DNA from: Micavibrio_A sp041655955
Lineage (GTDB): Bacteria; Pseudomonadota; Alphaproteobacteria; Micavibrionales; Micavibrionaceae
Direction of reading: 5' to 3'
NCBI GenBank assembly: GCA_041655955.1
Contig: JBBAEN010000002.1
Span: 682,001 to 746,000, forward strand
Length of the DNA: 64,000 bases
The notes beneath the pieces are model-generated. The model made no database searches. It was not told where the DNA came from and saw nothing but the letters and a program-made list of their open reading frames with translations. Below are positions 15,781-24,637 of this stretch, in pieces. Positions within the stretch are counted from its first letter, which is position 1. Every line of letters starts with the position of its first letter. A program made the translations under genes and the position numbers.

Positions 15781-16842
15781 ATGCAGCAGCAATCTTCGGC
15801 CCGCATCGGGATTGATTTCGGGGGAACGAAAACGGAAATTATCGCCCTTGATGCCGGGAACGGCAAAGAGCTGTACCGCAAACGGATCCCGACCGTGCGG
15901 GGCGATTATCAGGCGACGCTCAAAAGCTTTGTGGATCTGATTGAGGAGGCTGAAGGAATTATAGGATCCGCGGCCACGATTGGATTCGGGATACCGGGGA
16001 CGATTTCGCAGGATACGGGATGCGTCAAGAACGCCAATTCCACATGGATGAACGGACAGCCGATGAAGCGCGATATCGAGGCGCTGCTTGGCCGCGAGGT
16101 GCGCATCCAGAATGACGCGAACTGCCTGACCGTATCCGAGGCAACGGACGGCGCAGGCAAAGGCGCGTCCGTCGTGTTCGGCGTTATTATCGGCACGGGC
16201 TGCGGCGGCGGTGTCGTCGTTGACGGCAGGCCGATAAGCGGGCGCAACGGCATCGGGGGGGAATGGGGGCATAACCCGCTTCCCTATCCACGGGTCTTCA
16301 CCCCGTCGCCCCTGCCGCATGGCTTTGATGAGGATGCGGTGAATAACCGCAAGGGCATTACATCTTTTACAAATGATAAAGCATGGTCTGAATGTCCCGG
16401 CCCCGCCTGTTATTGCGGCAAGGCGGGATGTCAGGAGCTGTGGATTTCCGGCACGGGCTTCAAAGAGGATTACCGGCGCGTGACGGGGGAAGATCTTTCA
16501 ACGCATGATGTGATCGCCAACATGAAAAAAGGCGAGAAGAAAGCCGTCGCCGCCTATGATCGCTATGCGGACAGGTTGGCCCGCGCGCTTTCCGTGGTGA
16601 TCAATGTGCTGGATCCCGATGTGATCGTCCTTGGCGGGGGGATGAGCAATGTCGATGCGCTTTACAAGGACGTGCCGGCGTTGTGGGGGAAATATATATT
16701 CTCGGATTTCGTGCATACGCAATTAAAGCCGCCCGTGCATGGAGATTCGTCCGGCGTGCGCGGCGCCGCGTGGCTTTGGCGCGAAGGGGAAACCCCGCAA
16801 GCCATCGCGCAAGCCCACGGGGAAAATCGCCAGAAAGCATGA
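15781..16842 (+). CDS. mak: ROK family fructokinase/mannokinase
   Basis: Phosphorylates a hexose, probably fructose or mannose, at C6 in the cytosol. The 353 residues follow E. coli Mak closely: IGIDFGGTKTE, VKNANSTWMNGQP, IQNDANCLTVSEATDG, VIIGTGCGGGV, GEWGHNPLP, the ROK zinc motif CYCGKAGCQE, ISGTGF and VIVLGGGMSNVD to GDSSGVRGAAWLW. Between GEWGHNPLP and the zinc cysteines there are about 40 extra residues compared with E. coli Mak. It follows the isomerase-like cupin gene by 34 bases. Confidence 0.94.
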   Translation: MQQQSSARIGIDFGGTKTEIIALDAGNGKELYRKRIPTVRGDYQATLKSFVDLIEEAEGIIGSAATIGFGIPGTISQDTGCVKNANSTWMNGQPMKRDIEALLGREVRIQNDANCLTVSEATDGAGKGASVVFGVIIGTGCGGGVVVDGRPISGRNGIGGEWGHNPLPYPRVFTPSPLPHGFDEDAVNNRKGITSFTNDKAWSECPGPACYCGKAGCQELWISGTGFKEDYRRVTGEDLSTHDVIANMKKGEKKAVAAYDRYADRLARALSVVINVLDPDVIVLGGGMSNVDALYKDVPALWGKYIFSDFVHTQLKPPVHGDSSGVRGAAWLWREGETPQAIAQAHGENRQKA

Positions 16843-16878
16843 TCCCTTCTTACATGATCCCTGCTTAACCGCCCGGGC

Positions 16879-18054
16879 TTAAACCGGCTTCTTTACGATT
16901 TTGCCGTTTTCGATCAGAAGCGCGATTTTGCCTTCCTTCATGGCGATCGCGTCGCGTCCGAACATCTCGTAGCGCCAGCCGCGAAGGGCCGGGATGTCGG
17001 GATTGTCCTCGGCCGCGATGCGTTCCAGATCGTCCGTGCCGGCGACAAGTTTCGCCGCGACATCCTGTTCGGCGCAATTGATCCGCAAAAGCATTTTGAG
17101 CATTTCAAGCGTAGCCTGCGCGGTTTTTGAAAGGCCGTTTTTGCGCGGGATTTTAGGCCAGCTATCGCGCGGTGTGCTCTGTGCCTCCTTTACCAGCGAC
17201 AGGATTTTTTTGCCTACCTTGCCGCGCGCCAAATCATTGGGCAGGGATCGGATCTGCAATAAGGCGTCCTCGTCCCGCGGTTTGAAAAGGGCGATGTCGG
17301 CGAGCGTGTCATCCTTCAGGATGCGCCCGCGCGGGACATCGCGGCTGATGGCCTCTTGTTCGCGCCATGCGGCAAGATGGCGCAGGATAGCAAGAATCTC
17401 CGGCTTGTCGGAGCGTATCTTGATCCGCCGCCATGAATCTTCAGGCGATGTTTGATAGGTTTTCGGATTGGCCAATATGGCCATTTCCTCCATCACCCAA
17501 TGGTCGCGTTTTTCCATGACAAGGCGGGTATGGAGTTTTTCATACACGCCGCGTAAATAAATAACGTCGTCGAGCGCATAGCGCGTCTGTTTTTCGGAAA
17601 GCGGGCGGCGCGCCCAATCGGTGAACTGGGCGGATTTTTCAAGCTCGTTGCCGAGCAGCTCGCGCACCAAGGCATTATAGGCGACTTGTTCGCCAAAGCC
17701 GCACACCATGGCGGCGACCTGCGTATCGAAAAGCGGGGTTGGAAGGACTCCGTAAAGATTCCAGAAAATCTCCAAATCCTGCCGCGCCGCATGAAAAACT
17801 TTAATGACGTTCTGGTTGGCCATCAATTCGCGCACAGGCGCCCAGTCCAGATCCTTTATAAGCGGGTCGATGGCGGCGGCATCCACGTCGGGGCCGGCCA
17901 TTTGCAAAAGACACAGGCGCGGGAAATAGGTTTTGTCGCGCAGGAATTCAGTGTCGATGGTAAGGTACGGGCCTTTTGCCAAGGCCGCGCAGAAAGCGTT
18001 TAATTCGGATTGCGTTGAAATAATCATGCGTTTGTTTAATGCGGGCGCTCTCAT
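16879..18054 (-). CDS. rnd: ribonuclease D
   Basis: A 3'-5' exoribonuclease that trims tRNA and other stable RNA 3' ends. The DEDD exonuclease domain occupies the first about 200 residues: TIDTEF (Exo I), VFHAARQDLEIF (Exo II) and TRYALDDVIYL (Exo III). Two HRDC domains follow (about 210-290 and 305-375). The length of 391 is normal. ATG 18054 is used; ATG 18027 (MIISTQSEL) is nearer the usual family start. The divergent position to aspS is common in alphaproteobacteria. Confidence 0.95.
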   Translation of the reverse strand: MRAPALNKRMIISTQSELNAFCAALAKGPYLTIDTEFLRDKTYFPRLCLLQMAGPDVDAAAIDPLIKDLDWAPVRELMANQNVIKVFHAARQDLEIFWNLYGVLPTPLFDTQVAAMVCGFGEQVAYNALVRELLGNELEKSAQFTDWARRPLSEKQTRYALDDVIYLRGVYEKLHTRLVMEKRDHWVMEEMAILANPKTYQTSPEDSWRRIKIRSDKPEILAILRHLAAWREQEAISRDVPRGRILKDDTLADIALFKPRDEDALLQIRSLPNDLARGKVGKKILSLVKEAQSTPRDSWPKIPRKNGLSKTAQATLEMLKMLLRINCAEQDVAAKLVAGTDDLERIAAEDNPDIPALRGWRYEMFGRDAIAMKEGKIALLIENGKIVKKPV

Positions 18055-18272
18055 AATCCAAGTGATTTCCTCTTTCGCCTATAGACATAATGCAAAAACA
18101 GCGCTTTTTATGCCTGTTGACGGTGAGAAAAAGAAGGAAGAGGTGAACAGGATAGGGCTAGGCCACAAGAACCGGCGCCTATCAAGTCCATGCGGTATCG
18201 CCGCCGCCGCCGCGCCGCCATATCAGGCTTTTGGCTGTTTTTCCTTTGATTTCCGCCTCTTTGCCCGCTATA

Positions 18273-18296
18273 AAACCCTTTGATTTGAAAGGGTTT
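18273..18296 (+). promoter_or_regulatory. hairpin covering the aspS ribosome binding site
   Basis: AAACCCTTT (18273-18281), a six-base loop and AAAGGGTTT (18288-18296) form a perfect 9-bp stem ending seven bases before the aspS ATG. The only Shine-Dalgarno-like sequence, AAAGGG, is in the right arm, so the fold could limit initiation. Function is inferred from geometry only. Confidence 0.5.
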
Positions 18297-18303
18297 ATAA
18301 ATA

Positions 18304-20085
18304 ATGCACAGCTTTAGAACGCACACTTGCGGGCAACTCGGAAAATCCAACGTGGGCGATACCGTCCGCCTGTCGGGCTGGGTGCATCGGAAACGCGACC
18401 ATGGCGGGGTTCTCTTCGTTGATTTGCGTGACACATATGGTATTACGCAGCTTGTTGCCGAGGGCAATGAAGAGCTGGAGCGCGTGCGCCTTGAATCCGT
18501 CATCACCATCGAAGGCGAGGTCGTCAACCGCGCCGAAGGGACGGTCAACCCGAAAATGGCGACGGGCGAAATCGAGGTCGCCGCAAAGACGGTCTTTATT
18601 CACTCTATGGCCGATATCATCCCGTTCCAGGTCGCGGAAAATGACGGGGCAGGCGAAGATATCCGCCTGAAATACCGCTATCTCGATCTGCGCCGTGAAG
18701 GGATGCATAGCCGCGTGCGCCTGCGCAACAACGTCATCGCCGCCATGCGCCGCCGCATGTGGGATGAAGGGTTTCAGGAGTTCAACACGCCTATCCTGAC
18801 GGCAAGCTCGCCGGAAGGCGCGCGCGATTATCTCGTGCCGTCACGTTTGCATCCGGGCAAGGTTTACGCCCTGCCGCAGGCGCCGCAGCAATTCAAGCAA
18901 TTGCTGATGATGTCCGGTTTCGATCGTTATTTCCAAATCGCGCCCTGTTTCCGCGACGAGGATGGCCGCGCCGACCGCTTGGCCGAATTCTACCAGCTCG
19001 ACATGGAAATGAGCTTTGTCGAGCAGGAGGATATTTTCAAGATCATGACTCAGGTCATAGGCGGTATTTTTGAAGAGTTCAGCGATTTCACGAATGAAAA
19101 GCGCCGCGTCGAATGGCTGCCCAACATGCCCTACCGCGAGGCGATGGAAAAATACGGCTCCGACAAGCCGGATTTGAGAAACCCGCTCGTCATCTGCGAT
19201 GTCACGGATGTCTTCAAGCGCGATGACGTGACGTTCAACGCGTTCAAGGGCGTGATTGAAAAAGGCGGCAGGGTCAAGGCCATCCGCGCCCCGAAGGTCG
19301 CGGACAGGCCGCGTTCCTTCTTTGACAAGCTCAATGACTGGGCGCGTGGCGAAGGTGCTGTCGGGCTTGGTTATATCACGCTGAAAGACGGCGCGGGCGC
19401 CGGCCCGATCGCGAAATTCGTCCCCGCCGAAGCGCAGGCCGAACTGAACAAGGCGGCAGGGCTGGAAGAAGGCGACGCGGTTTTCTTTATCTGCGACAAG
19501 GAAGACAAGGCGCTTAAATTCGCAGGCCGCGCCCGCGACAAGATCTGTGATGACATGGATATCCGCGAGAAAGGCGTTTTCAAGCTTTTCTGGCTTGTCG
19601 ATTTCCCGATGTATGAACGCGATGAAAAGACCGGCAAGATTGATTTCTCGCACAACCCGTTCTCCCAGCCGCGCGGCGGCATGGAGGCCTTGAACGGCGA
19701 TCCGCTCGCCGTTATCGCGAACCAGTATGACTGTGTTTGCAACGGGTTCGAGCTGTGTTCGGGCGGCATCCGCAATCACAGCCCCGAAATCATGGAAAAA
19801 GCCTTCGCGCTTGCGGGGTATGACCGCGGCGTGATGGAAAAGAAATTCGGCGGGATGCTGAATGCTTTCCGTTACGGCGCCCCGCCGCATGGCGGCTGCG
19901 CGTTCGGCGTTGACCGGATCGTGATGCTGCTGGCGGACGAGCCGAACCTGCGCGAGGTCTATGCCTTTGTCATGAACGGCCAGTATGAAGATCCGATGAT
20001 GAATGCGCCGAGCGAGATTACGGAGCAGCAGCTGAAAGACCTGCACCTCAAGCTGAACCTGCCGAAAAAGGTCGAGGCGGCGTAG
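18304..20085 (+). CDS. aspS: aspartyl-tRNA synthetase
   Basis: Class IIb synthetase charging tRNA with aspartate. The 593 residues begin with the OB-fold anticodon-binding domain (about 1-105, with VRLSGWVHRKRDHGG), then the catalytic core with motif 2 around CFRDEDGRADRLAEFYQLD, a bacterial GAD insertion (about 285-415) and motif 3 at GAPPHGGCAFGVDRIVML. Length and layout are those of the bacterial type. A ribosome-site hairpin lies just upstream. Confidence 0.98.
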   Translation: MHSFRTHTCGQLGKSNVGDTVRLSGWVHRKRDHGGVLFVDLRDTYGITQLVAEGNEELERVRLESVITIEGEVVNRAEGTVNPKMATGEIEVAAKTVFIHSMADIIPFQVAENDGAGEDIRLKYRYLDLRREGMHSRVRLRNNVIAAMRRRMWDEGFQEFNTPILTASSPEGARDYLVPSRLHPGKVYALPQAPQQFKQLLMMSGFDRYFQIAPCFRDEDGRADRLAEFYQLDMEMSFVEQEDIFKIMTQVIGGIFEEFSDFTNEKRRVEWLPNMPYREAMEKYGSDKPDLRNPLVICDVTDVFKRDDVTFNAFKGVIEKGGRVKAIRAPKVADRPRSFFDKLNDWARGEGAVGLGYITLKDGAGAGPIAKFVPAEAQAELNKAAGLEEGDAVFFICDKEDKALKFAGRARDKICDDMDIREKGVFKLFWLVDFPMYERDEKTGKIDFSHNPFSQPRGGMEALNGDPLAVIANQYDCVCNGFELCSGGIRNHSPEIMEKAFALAGYDRGVMEKKFGGMLNAFRYGAPPHGGCAFGVDRIVMLLADEPNLREVYAFVMNGQYEDPMMNAPSEITEQQLKDLHLKLNLPKKVEAA

Positions 20086-20136
20086 GCGCCTCCCTGTCTT
20101 TCCCGTTATCCGGTTCTTTGCGCCGCGTGATGAAAG

Positions 20137-20343
20137 TTACGCGGCGTATGAACATTCCCCGGCATCGTCATTCCATGTGCCGCCTGTTTCAAGGCAGGTC
20201 TGGGGTTCCAGCTGCGTATCCGCCTCCGGCTTCAGCTGGTTGACGAGCGTCGCGATGAGATAGAGGACAATGCAGGTCGTGACGAAGGCAACGCACAGCC
20301 ATTTCCAGTAACGCCAGAATTCTTTCGCGATGATCTTGAGCAT
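20137..20343 (-). CDS. small membrane protein with a Cys-pair tail
   Basis: A 68-residue protein from ATG 20343; an upstream in-frame TTG at 20379 has poor spacing to any ribosome site. One membrane helix (about residues 13-35) is followed by CLETGGTWNDDAGEC, a C-x(4)-GGTW-x(n)-C motif that I associate with short alphaproteobacterial envelope proteins of unknown role. It lies 51 bases behind the zinc transporter gene on the same strand and may share its transcript. Confidence 0.65.
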   Translation of the reverse strand: MLKIIAKEFWRYWKWLCVAFVTTCIVLYLIATLVNQLKPEADTQLEPQTCLETGGTWNDDAGECSYAA

Positions 20344-20394
20344 GGAATAAAGTCTATAGGGCGCATGGCGGGATGGCAAATCCCTTTCGGCTCC

Positions 20395-21183
20395 TCAGCG
20401 CAAAAGCACCAGCGAAAGCGCGAGGGCACCCATGCCGGCCACCATGCCATAGACGGTTTCATGGCCTTTGGCGTATTTCTTGGCGGCGGGGAGAAGCTCG
20501 TCCAGCGCGAGGAAAACCATCACGCCCGCGATAATGCCGAAAATCCACCCGTAAACGGCGCCCGTCAGGTAGGGGCCAAGCAGGGCATAGCCGAGCAGCG
20601 CGCCGAACGGTTCCGCAAGCGCGGACAGGCCGCATGCGCCGATCGCCTTTATCTTGCTTTGCGTGGCGAAATAGACGGGGATGGCGATGCCGACCCCTTC
20701 GGGGATATTGTGGATGGCAATCGCCACGGCAAGCGGGAAGCCGATAGAAGGATCGTCAAGCGCCGCAAAAAACGTCGCCATGCCTTCGGGAATATTATGC
20801 GCGGTAATCGCTATGGCGGCCATCAGCCCGATGCGCGCGGCATGGGTTTTCGTCTGTTCCTCGAACTTGCCGCTATCAAGCCCCTCATGCGGGTTTGGAA
20901 GAAAACGGTCGAGGGCGGCGACAAGCAAAACACCGCAGAAAAAAGCGCCGGTGGCCAGAGCGTAGCCTGTTTTGTCGTCATAAACAGCCGTAAAGGATAG
21001 CTGCGCCTTCACCAGAATTTCGGCGAGGGAGATATAAACCATCGCGCCGCCCGCGAAAGCAAGGCCGAAGGCAAGCAGGCGCGGATTTTCTCCCTTTGCC
21101 CGGAAAAGCACAAGGCTGCCAAGAAGGGTTGCAAAGGCGGCAAAGGCACAGATGCCAAGTGCAATGGTGAAATTTTCGTGCAT
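20395..21183 (-). CDS. zupT: ZIP family metal transporter (ZupT-like)
   Basis: An importer of zinc or other divalent metals in the inner membrane (262 aa, about eight spans). The two signature metal-binding helices are present: TAHNIPEGMATF and AIHNIPEGVGIA. The loop between spans 3 and 4 (LPNPHEGLDSGKFEE) is short and has a single His. GACGLSALAEPFGA matches the conserved later helix. No Zur or other operator was recognised upstream. Confidence 0.94.
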   Translation of the reverse strand: MHENFTIALGICAFAAFATLLGSLVLFRAKGENPRLLAFGLAFAGGAMVYISLAEILVKAQLSFTAVYDDKTGYALATGAFFCGVLLVAALDRFLPNPHEGLDSGKFEEQTKTHAARIGLMAAIAITAHNIPEGMATFFAALDDPSIGFPLAVAIAIHNIPEGVGIAIPVYFATQSKIKAIGACGLSALAEPFGALLGYALLGPYLTGAVYGWIFGIIAGVMVFLALDELLPAAKKYAKGHETVYGMVAGMGALALSLVLLR

Positions 21184-21204
21184 AAGAATTTTTTAAAATG
21201 GAGA

Positions 21205-21230
21205 AAGAAAAAGGGCGCGTGATGCGCCCT
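21205..21230 (-). terminator. rho-independent terminator of the tspO gene
   Basis: On the minus strand AGGGCGC, a five-base loop and GCGCCCT form a 7-bp stem followed by TTTTTC. It begins nine bases after the TspO stop codon. Confidence 0.85.
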
Positions 21231-21238
21231 TATCCCTG

Positions 21239-21706
21239 TTAGTTATGCATCCAGACATAGAAATTCAGATAGGATGCATAGGAAACCCACGCGATATAGG
21301 GGACGAGCAGGAAGGCGGCGCGTCTTTCGGGATTCCACAACCGCTTGAAGAGCCACAGGGCGGTTGCGACGATCGCAAGGAGCAAAATAAAGCCGGGCAG
21401 GAGCAATTTTGCCGTAAAGAACACGGGTGTCCATGCCCAGTTCATAAGCATGTGCGCGCCGAAAACGGTCAGGAGCGTTTTACGCTCGTCGCTTTGCGGC
21501 AATTGCCACACAAGCCAGCCGGCAACGGCAAGGGCCACATAAAGAAGCGGCCAGATAATCCTGAAAGCCTCCGGCGGCGGGTTGAACGGCGAGCGGTTCA
21601 GGCCGTTATACCACGGCTCGATATCCTGCACCGTGAGATAGCCCATCAGGGCGCCAACCGCCTGGAACAGGACGATGAGAAGAATAAGGGGGAGATATTT
21701 TTTCAT
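21239..21706 (-). CDS. tspO: TspO/MBR family protein
   Basis: A five-helix tryptophan-rich membrane protein that binds porphyrins and, in related bacteria, modulates pigment or stress responses. ATG 21706 (MKKYLPLILL) is chosen over the longer reading frame because the hydrophobic first helix begins there; 155 residues is the usual length. Characteristic stretches are PWYNGLNRSPFNPPPEAFRI, HMLMNWAWTPVFF and PYIAWVSYASYLN. It precedes its own terminator. Confidence 0.93.
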   Translation of the reverse strand: MKKYLPLILLIVLFQAVGALMGYLTVQDIEPWYNGLNRSPFNPPPEAFRIIWPLLYVALAVAGWLVWQLPQSDERKTLLTVFGAHMLMNWAWTPVFFTAKLLLPGFILLLAIVATALWLFKRLWNPERRAAFLLVPYIAWVSYASYLNFYVWMHN

Positions 21707-21855
21707 GTTCGATGCCTCGCATGATGCGGTGTGAATAAAAGAAAAACGCTTTAGTGACGAGCGCGTTGCCTGTCCGGCTTCCGGCGTCCGGCATACGCTT
21801 CCGGGCCATCTTACCCCCAATATGGCAGGCTTGTTAAGGGGGCAGGGACTTTTTC

Positions 21856-21891
21856 AAAAAGGCGGCCCGGTGTCTGGGGAAACACCGGGCC
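21856..21891 (-). terminator. rho-independent terminator of the diguanylate cyclase gene
   Basis: A perfect 10-bp stem (GGCCCGGTGT at 21864-21873 with ACACCGGGCC at 21882-21891) is followed on the minus strand by GCC and a run of five T's. Confidence 0.8.
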
Positions 21892-21955
21892 TTACGCCTG
21901 CCAGTTGGGGTTCACGGTTAGGGAGGGGCGGCAGGCGGATTATTCTATATGCGTT

Positions 21956-22720
21956 CTATATGGCGCTGCGGTAACTCCAGTCATATATGCCTTTGTTCCG
22001 GCGTTTTTCCGCATAAAGCTTTGTGTCGGCGGCCCCGAAAACATCTTCGGGCGTGTCGCCTTCCGTGTAATCCTTGAGGCCGAGGCTTGCGCGGACGGGA
22101 ATTTCCGCGCCGTACCAGACAAGGCTTAGGCTGTTCAATTGCTTGATAAGATTTTGCGCGCGGACGAGGGCCTTGTCGCGTTCCGTATTCGCCAGAAGCA
22201 GGACGAATTCGTCGCCGCCGATGCGGGCGCAGGAATCCATCTTGCGGCTGTTGCCCAGCAATGTTTTCCCGACCAGCCTGAGCGCCGCGTCGCCCGCGGC
22301 ATGGCCGTATGTATCGTTGATCATCTTGAAATTATCGAGATCGATAAGGATAAGCAGGCCGCCTTGGCCGTAGCCGCGCGAAGCGCGATCGATCTCGCGG
22401 GTAAAGGCATCGGTAAAGCCCCGGCGGTTCAAAAGCCCCGTGAGGTCGTCAATCGTGATCTGTTCCTGCAAGGCAAGGATGCGTCCTTCCTGTTCGCGGA
22501 TTTTATCCTCGGCTTCCTCAAGGCGCTTATGCGCCCAGCGCAGGAAGGATAGGGTCGCACTGATCGTTCTCCACCACCCGTCGCGCTCCAGCTCCCTTTG
22601 CTCGGCGGCATAAGGGGCGCTGCGGGCAAGGCCGCGTGCCTTTGTCCTGACGGCCGGTGCGGGCAGAGCGTGGCCGCTTGCCCCGTGTTGCCTGTTATGC
22701 GGAACCGTATCCTGTATCAT
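21956..22720 (-). CDS. diguanylate cyclase (GGDEF protein)
   Basis: Makes cyclic di-GMP from two GTP. The first about 55 residues are polar with no known sensor domain, then a coiled coil (about 63-90) leads into the GGDEF domain with DDLTGLLNRRGF, DLDNFKMINDTYGHAAGD and the intact active site IGGDEF. An RxxD inhibitory site (RKMD) lies five residues before it, so product feedback is likely. It is soluble and stands alone, with its own terminator. Confidence 0.95.
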   Translation of the reverse strand: MIQDTVPHNRQHGASGHALPAPAVRTKARGLARSAPYAAEQRELERDGWWRTISATLSFLRWAHKRLEEAEDKIREQEGRILALQEQITIDDLTGLLNRRGFTDAFTREIDRASRGYGQGGLLILIDLDNFKMINDTYGHAAGDAALRLVGKTLLGNSRKMDSCARIGGDEFVLLLANTERDKALVRAQNLIKQLNSLSLVWYGAEIPVRASLGLKDYTEGDTPEDVFGAADTKLYAEKRRNKGIYDWSYRSAI

Positions 22721-23028
22721 GCCTAACCACCCATATTTCCAAAATCTTGCTTATCCCTAACCATGCGAAGCCCGTGCCAGTTCCGGCCAAGCTGGTAAAT
22801 AACGGCGCTGCAAAGGGTTAGGGGCGGCAAAGGCTCTTATTTTCGAACGGTGAGGCGGGGCAAAAAATGCTGGTGCGGGCAAGGATGGCCCCAAGGACGC
22901 CCCAAGGGCGGCAGAGTTTGCCGCCCTTTCCATAGAACGGCTTTTCAGGATAAGGCTTTTGCTGGGCTGTGCTTTCCATTAGAATGAAAGACTAAGCCTA
23001 CCGATCCCAGCCGGAATTTGCCAACGCT
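22721..23028. other. intergenic region between divergent diguanylate cyclase and eipB genes
   Basis: 308 bases without a gene. It should hold both promoters. The only clear structure is a perfect 10-bp inverted repeat, AAGGGCGGCA at 22904-22913 with TGCCGCCCTT at 22919-22928, followed on the plus strand by TCC rather than a T run; it may be a weak terminator or an operator. Nothing else stood out. Confidence 0.6.
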
Positions 23029-23895
23029 ATGAAATATATACGTTTTCTATCACTCTCTTGCCTGATGGGCGTCCTCGCGGCACAGGCCGGCATGGCCGAG
23101 GCCGCGCCGCCGGCGGGGCTGGTGCCGCATAAGGCGCTTTATAATATCGAGCTTGTGGCCACGCATAGCGGTTCCCAAATCCTTAATGTCAGCGGCCAGA
23201 TGGCCTATGAATGGACGCCGTCCTGCGAAGCCTGGGTTACCGACCATAAATTCGATATCTTCTACGAATATGCGGAATTGCCGGGAATGCGGATTGCGTC
23301 CGGCTTTTCCACCTATGAGAGTTTTGACGGGCGCGATTTCCATTTCAATTCCCGCCGCTCGCGCGAAGGGGAGATGTATCAGCAAATAAGAGGATATGCC
23401 TCTATAAAGCCGGGCCGGGCCGGAAAGGCCGTTTATTCCCAGCCTGAGGATATTCGCTATGATCTGGCGGCGGGGAGCCTCTTCCCGATGGGGCATACGG
23501 TTGAATTGATCAAGCGGGCCAAGGCGGGCGACAAATTCTATGCGGCGCAGGTCTTTGACGGCAGCGACGAGGAAGGCCCGATTGAGATAAGCAGCTTTAT
23601 CGGGAAGGAAGCGAGCCGCGGGGAAAAAACCGCCCGCAAAAAAGAGGCGAAGGTCGATAGCGTCCTTCTCGGCGGGCGCGCATGGAATATGCGCATGGCT
23701 GTGTTCAAGGGCGATCAGGATGAAGAAGAATCCGATTATGAAATGAGCATGGTTTTCCATGAGAACGGCATTATCAGCGATATGATCATCGAATATGATG
23801 ATTTTTCTGTGCGTCAAAGCCTGCTGGCATTGGAAAAGCTTGAGGCCCCGTCCTGCCCTTCCGGGGGCGGGAAGAGCGGCAAGCCGGCGCGCTGA
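23029..23895 (+). CDS. eipB: EipB-like envelope integrity protein (DUF1849)
   Basis: A periplasmic beta-spiral protein of the DUF1849 family, which in Brucella supports cell-envelope integrity. It has a signal peptide ending near AEA (residue 25), then PHKALYNIEL and GQMAYEWTPSCEAW. Cys66 and Cys276 match the family's N- and C-terminal cysteines that form a stabilising disulfide. The 288-residue length fits. It is transcribed alone upstream of divK. Confidence 0.9.
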   Translation: MKYIRFLSLSCLMGVLAAQAGMAEAAPPAGLVPHKALYNIELVATHSGSQILNVSGQMAYEWTPSCEAWVTDHKFDIFYEYAELPGMRIASGFSTYESFDGRDFHFNSRRSREGEMYQQIRGYASIKPGRAGKAVYSQPEDIRYDLAAGSLFPMGHTVELIKRAKAGDKFYAAQVFDGSDEEGPIEISSFIGKEASRGEKTARKKEAKVDSVLLGGRAWNMRMAVFKGDQDEEESDYEMSMVFHENGIISDMIIEYDDFSVRQSLLALEKLEAPSCPSGGGKSGKPAR

Positions 23896-23948
23896 CGGTG
23901 TGATACAGGGAAATAACCCTTATCCGCCCGGTGATTTTTAGGCTTTTA

Positions 23949-23956
23949 TTAACCAT
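23949..23956 (+). promoter_or_regulatory. TTAACCAT element upstream of divK
   Basis: The octamer TTAACCAT lies 62 bases before the divK start. In Caulobacter this sequence is a known non-canonical CtrA/SciP-associated motif, and DivK controls CtrA, so it is a plausible feedback site. Eight bases can occur by chance. Confidence 0.35.
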
Positions 23957-24017
23957 TTCACGGCTACCATCGCGAAAGGACTGGTTCACTGATTCATTCG
24001 GATAAAGGCTTCAAAAC

Positions 24018-24620
24018 ATGACAAAAACGGTTCTCATCGTCGAGGACAACGAGCTGAATATGAAGCTCTTCCGCGATTTGCTCGAAGCGCATGGTATCGC
24101 GACGATAGAAACGCGGAATGGAACGGAAGTCCTTGATATTGCGCGGAGCCAAAAGCCCGACCTGATTTTGATGGATATCCAGCTTCCCGAAGTATCCGGC
24201 CTCGACGTCACGAAGTGGCTCAAGCAGGACGAGGCTTTGAAAGCGATCCCCGTGATTGCCGTAACGGCCTTCGCCATGAAGGGGGATGAAGAAAAAATCA
24301 GGCAGGGCGGATGCGAGGATTATATTTCCAAGCCTATTTCCGTCATGCGCTTTTTAGAGGTTATCCGCAGGCATCTGGATAAGGAGCGTGAAATACCGGC
24401 TTCTGAAGACGGGGATGAGCAGGCGGATTTGGCTGTTTCCGCCGGCGACGCGCCGCCGTCTTTTGAAATCCGCGAACGGGGCGGGGACGATGACGAAGAC
24501 GGCGTGATGGAAGAAGATTTACCGTTCCTTTCGGGGGACGATGCGGATGAAGAAGATAAAACGGATGAAGCGGCGGCTGAATCCATTGGCGGGCCGGATA
24601 CGGAAGCCCGGAACCAATAG
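24018..24620 (+). CDS. divK: DivK-like cell-cycle response regulator with acidic tail
   Basis: A single-domain receiver protein that in Caulobacter shuttles phosphate information between DivJ, PleC, DivL and PleD to set CtrA activity. Residues 1-122 are nearly collinear with Caulobacter DivK, including VLIVEDNELNMKLF, phosphorylated Asp53 in LMDIQLPE, AVTAFAMKGDEE and YISKPISV. Unlike the usual 120-130-residue protein, this one continues for about 75 acidic residues (for example GGDDDEDGVMEED). It is 17 bases upstream of pleD, the usual operon. Confidence 0.95.
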   Translation: MTKTVLIVEDNELNMKLFRDLLEAHGIATIETRNGTEVLDIARSQKPDLILMDIQLPEVSGLDVTKWLKQDEALKAIPVIAVTAFAMKGDEEKIRQGGCEDYISKPISVMRFLEVIRRHLDKEREIPASEDGDEQADLAVSAGDAPPSFEIRERGGDDDEDGVMEEDLPFLSGDDADEEDKTDEAAAESIGGPDTEARNQ

Positions 24621-24637
24621 AGGGATAGATATAAACC

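Noticed and set aside
20119..20147. Hairpin CGCCGCGT/ACGCGGCG after aspS as a terminator
   Set aside because: The stem is good, but no T run follows on either strand and it overlaps the 3' end of the small convergent gene.
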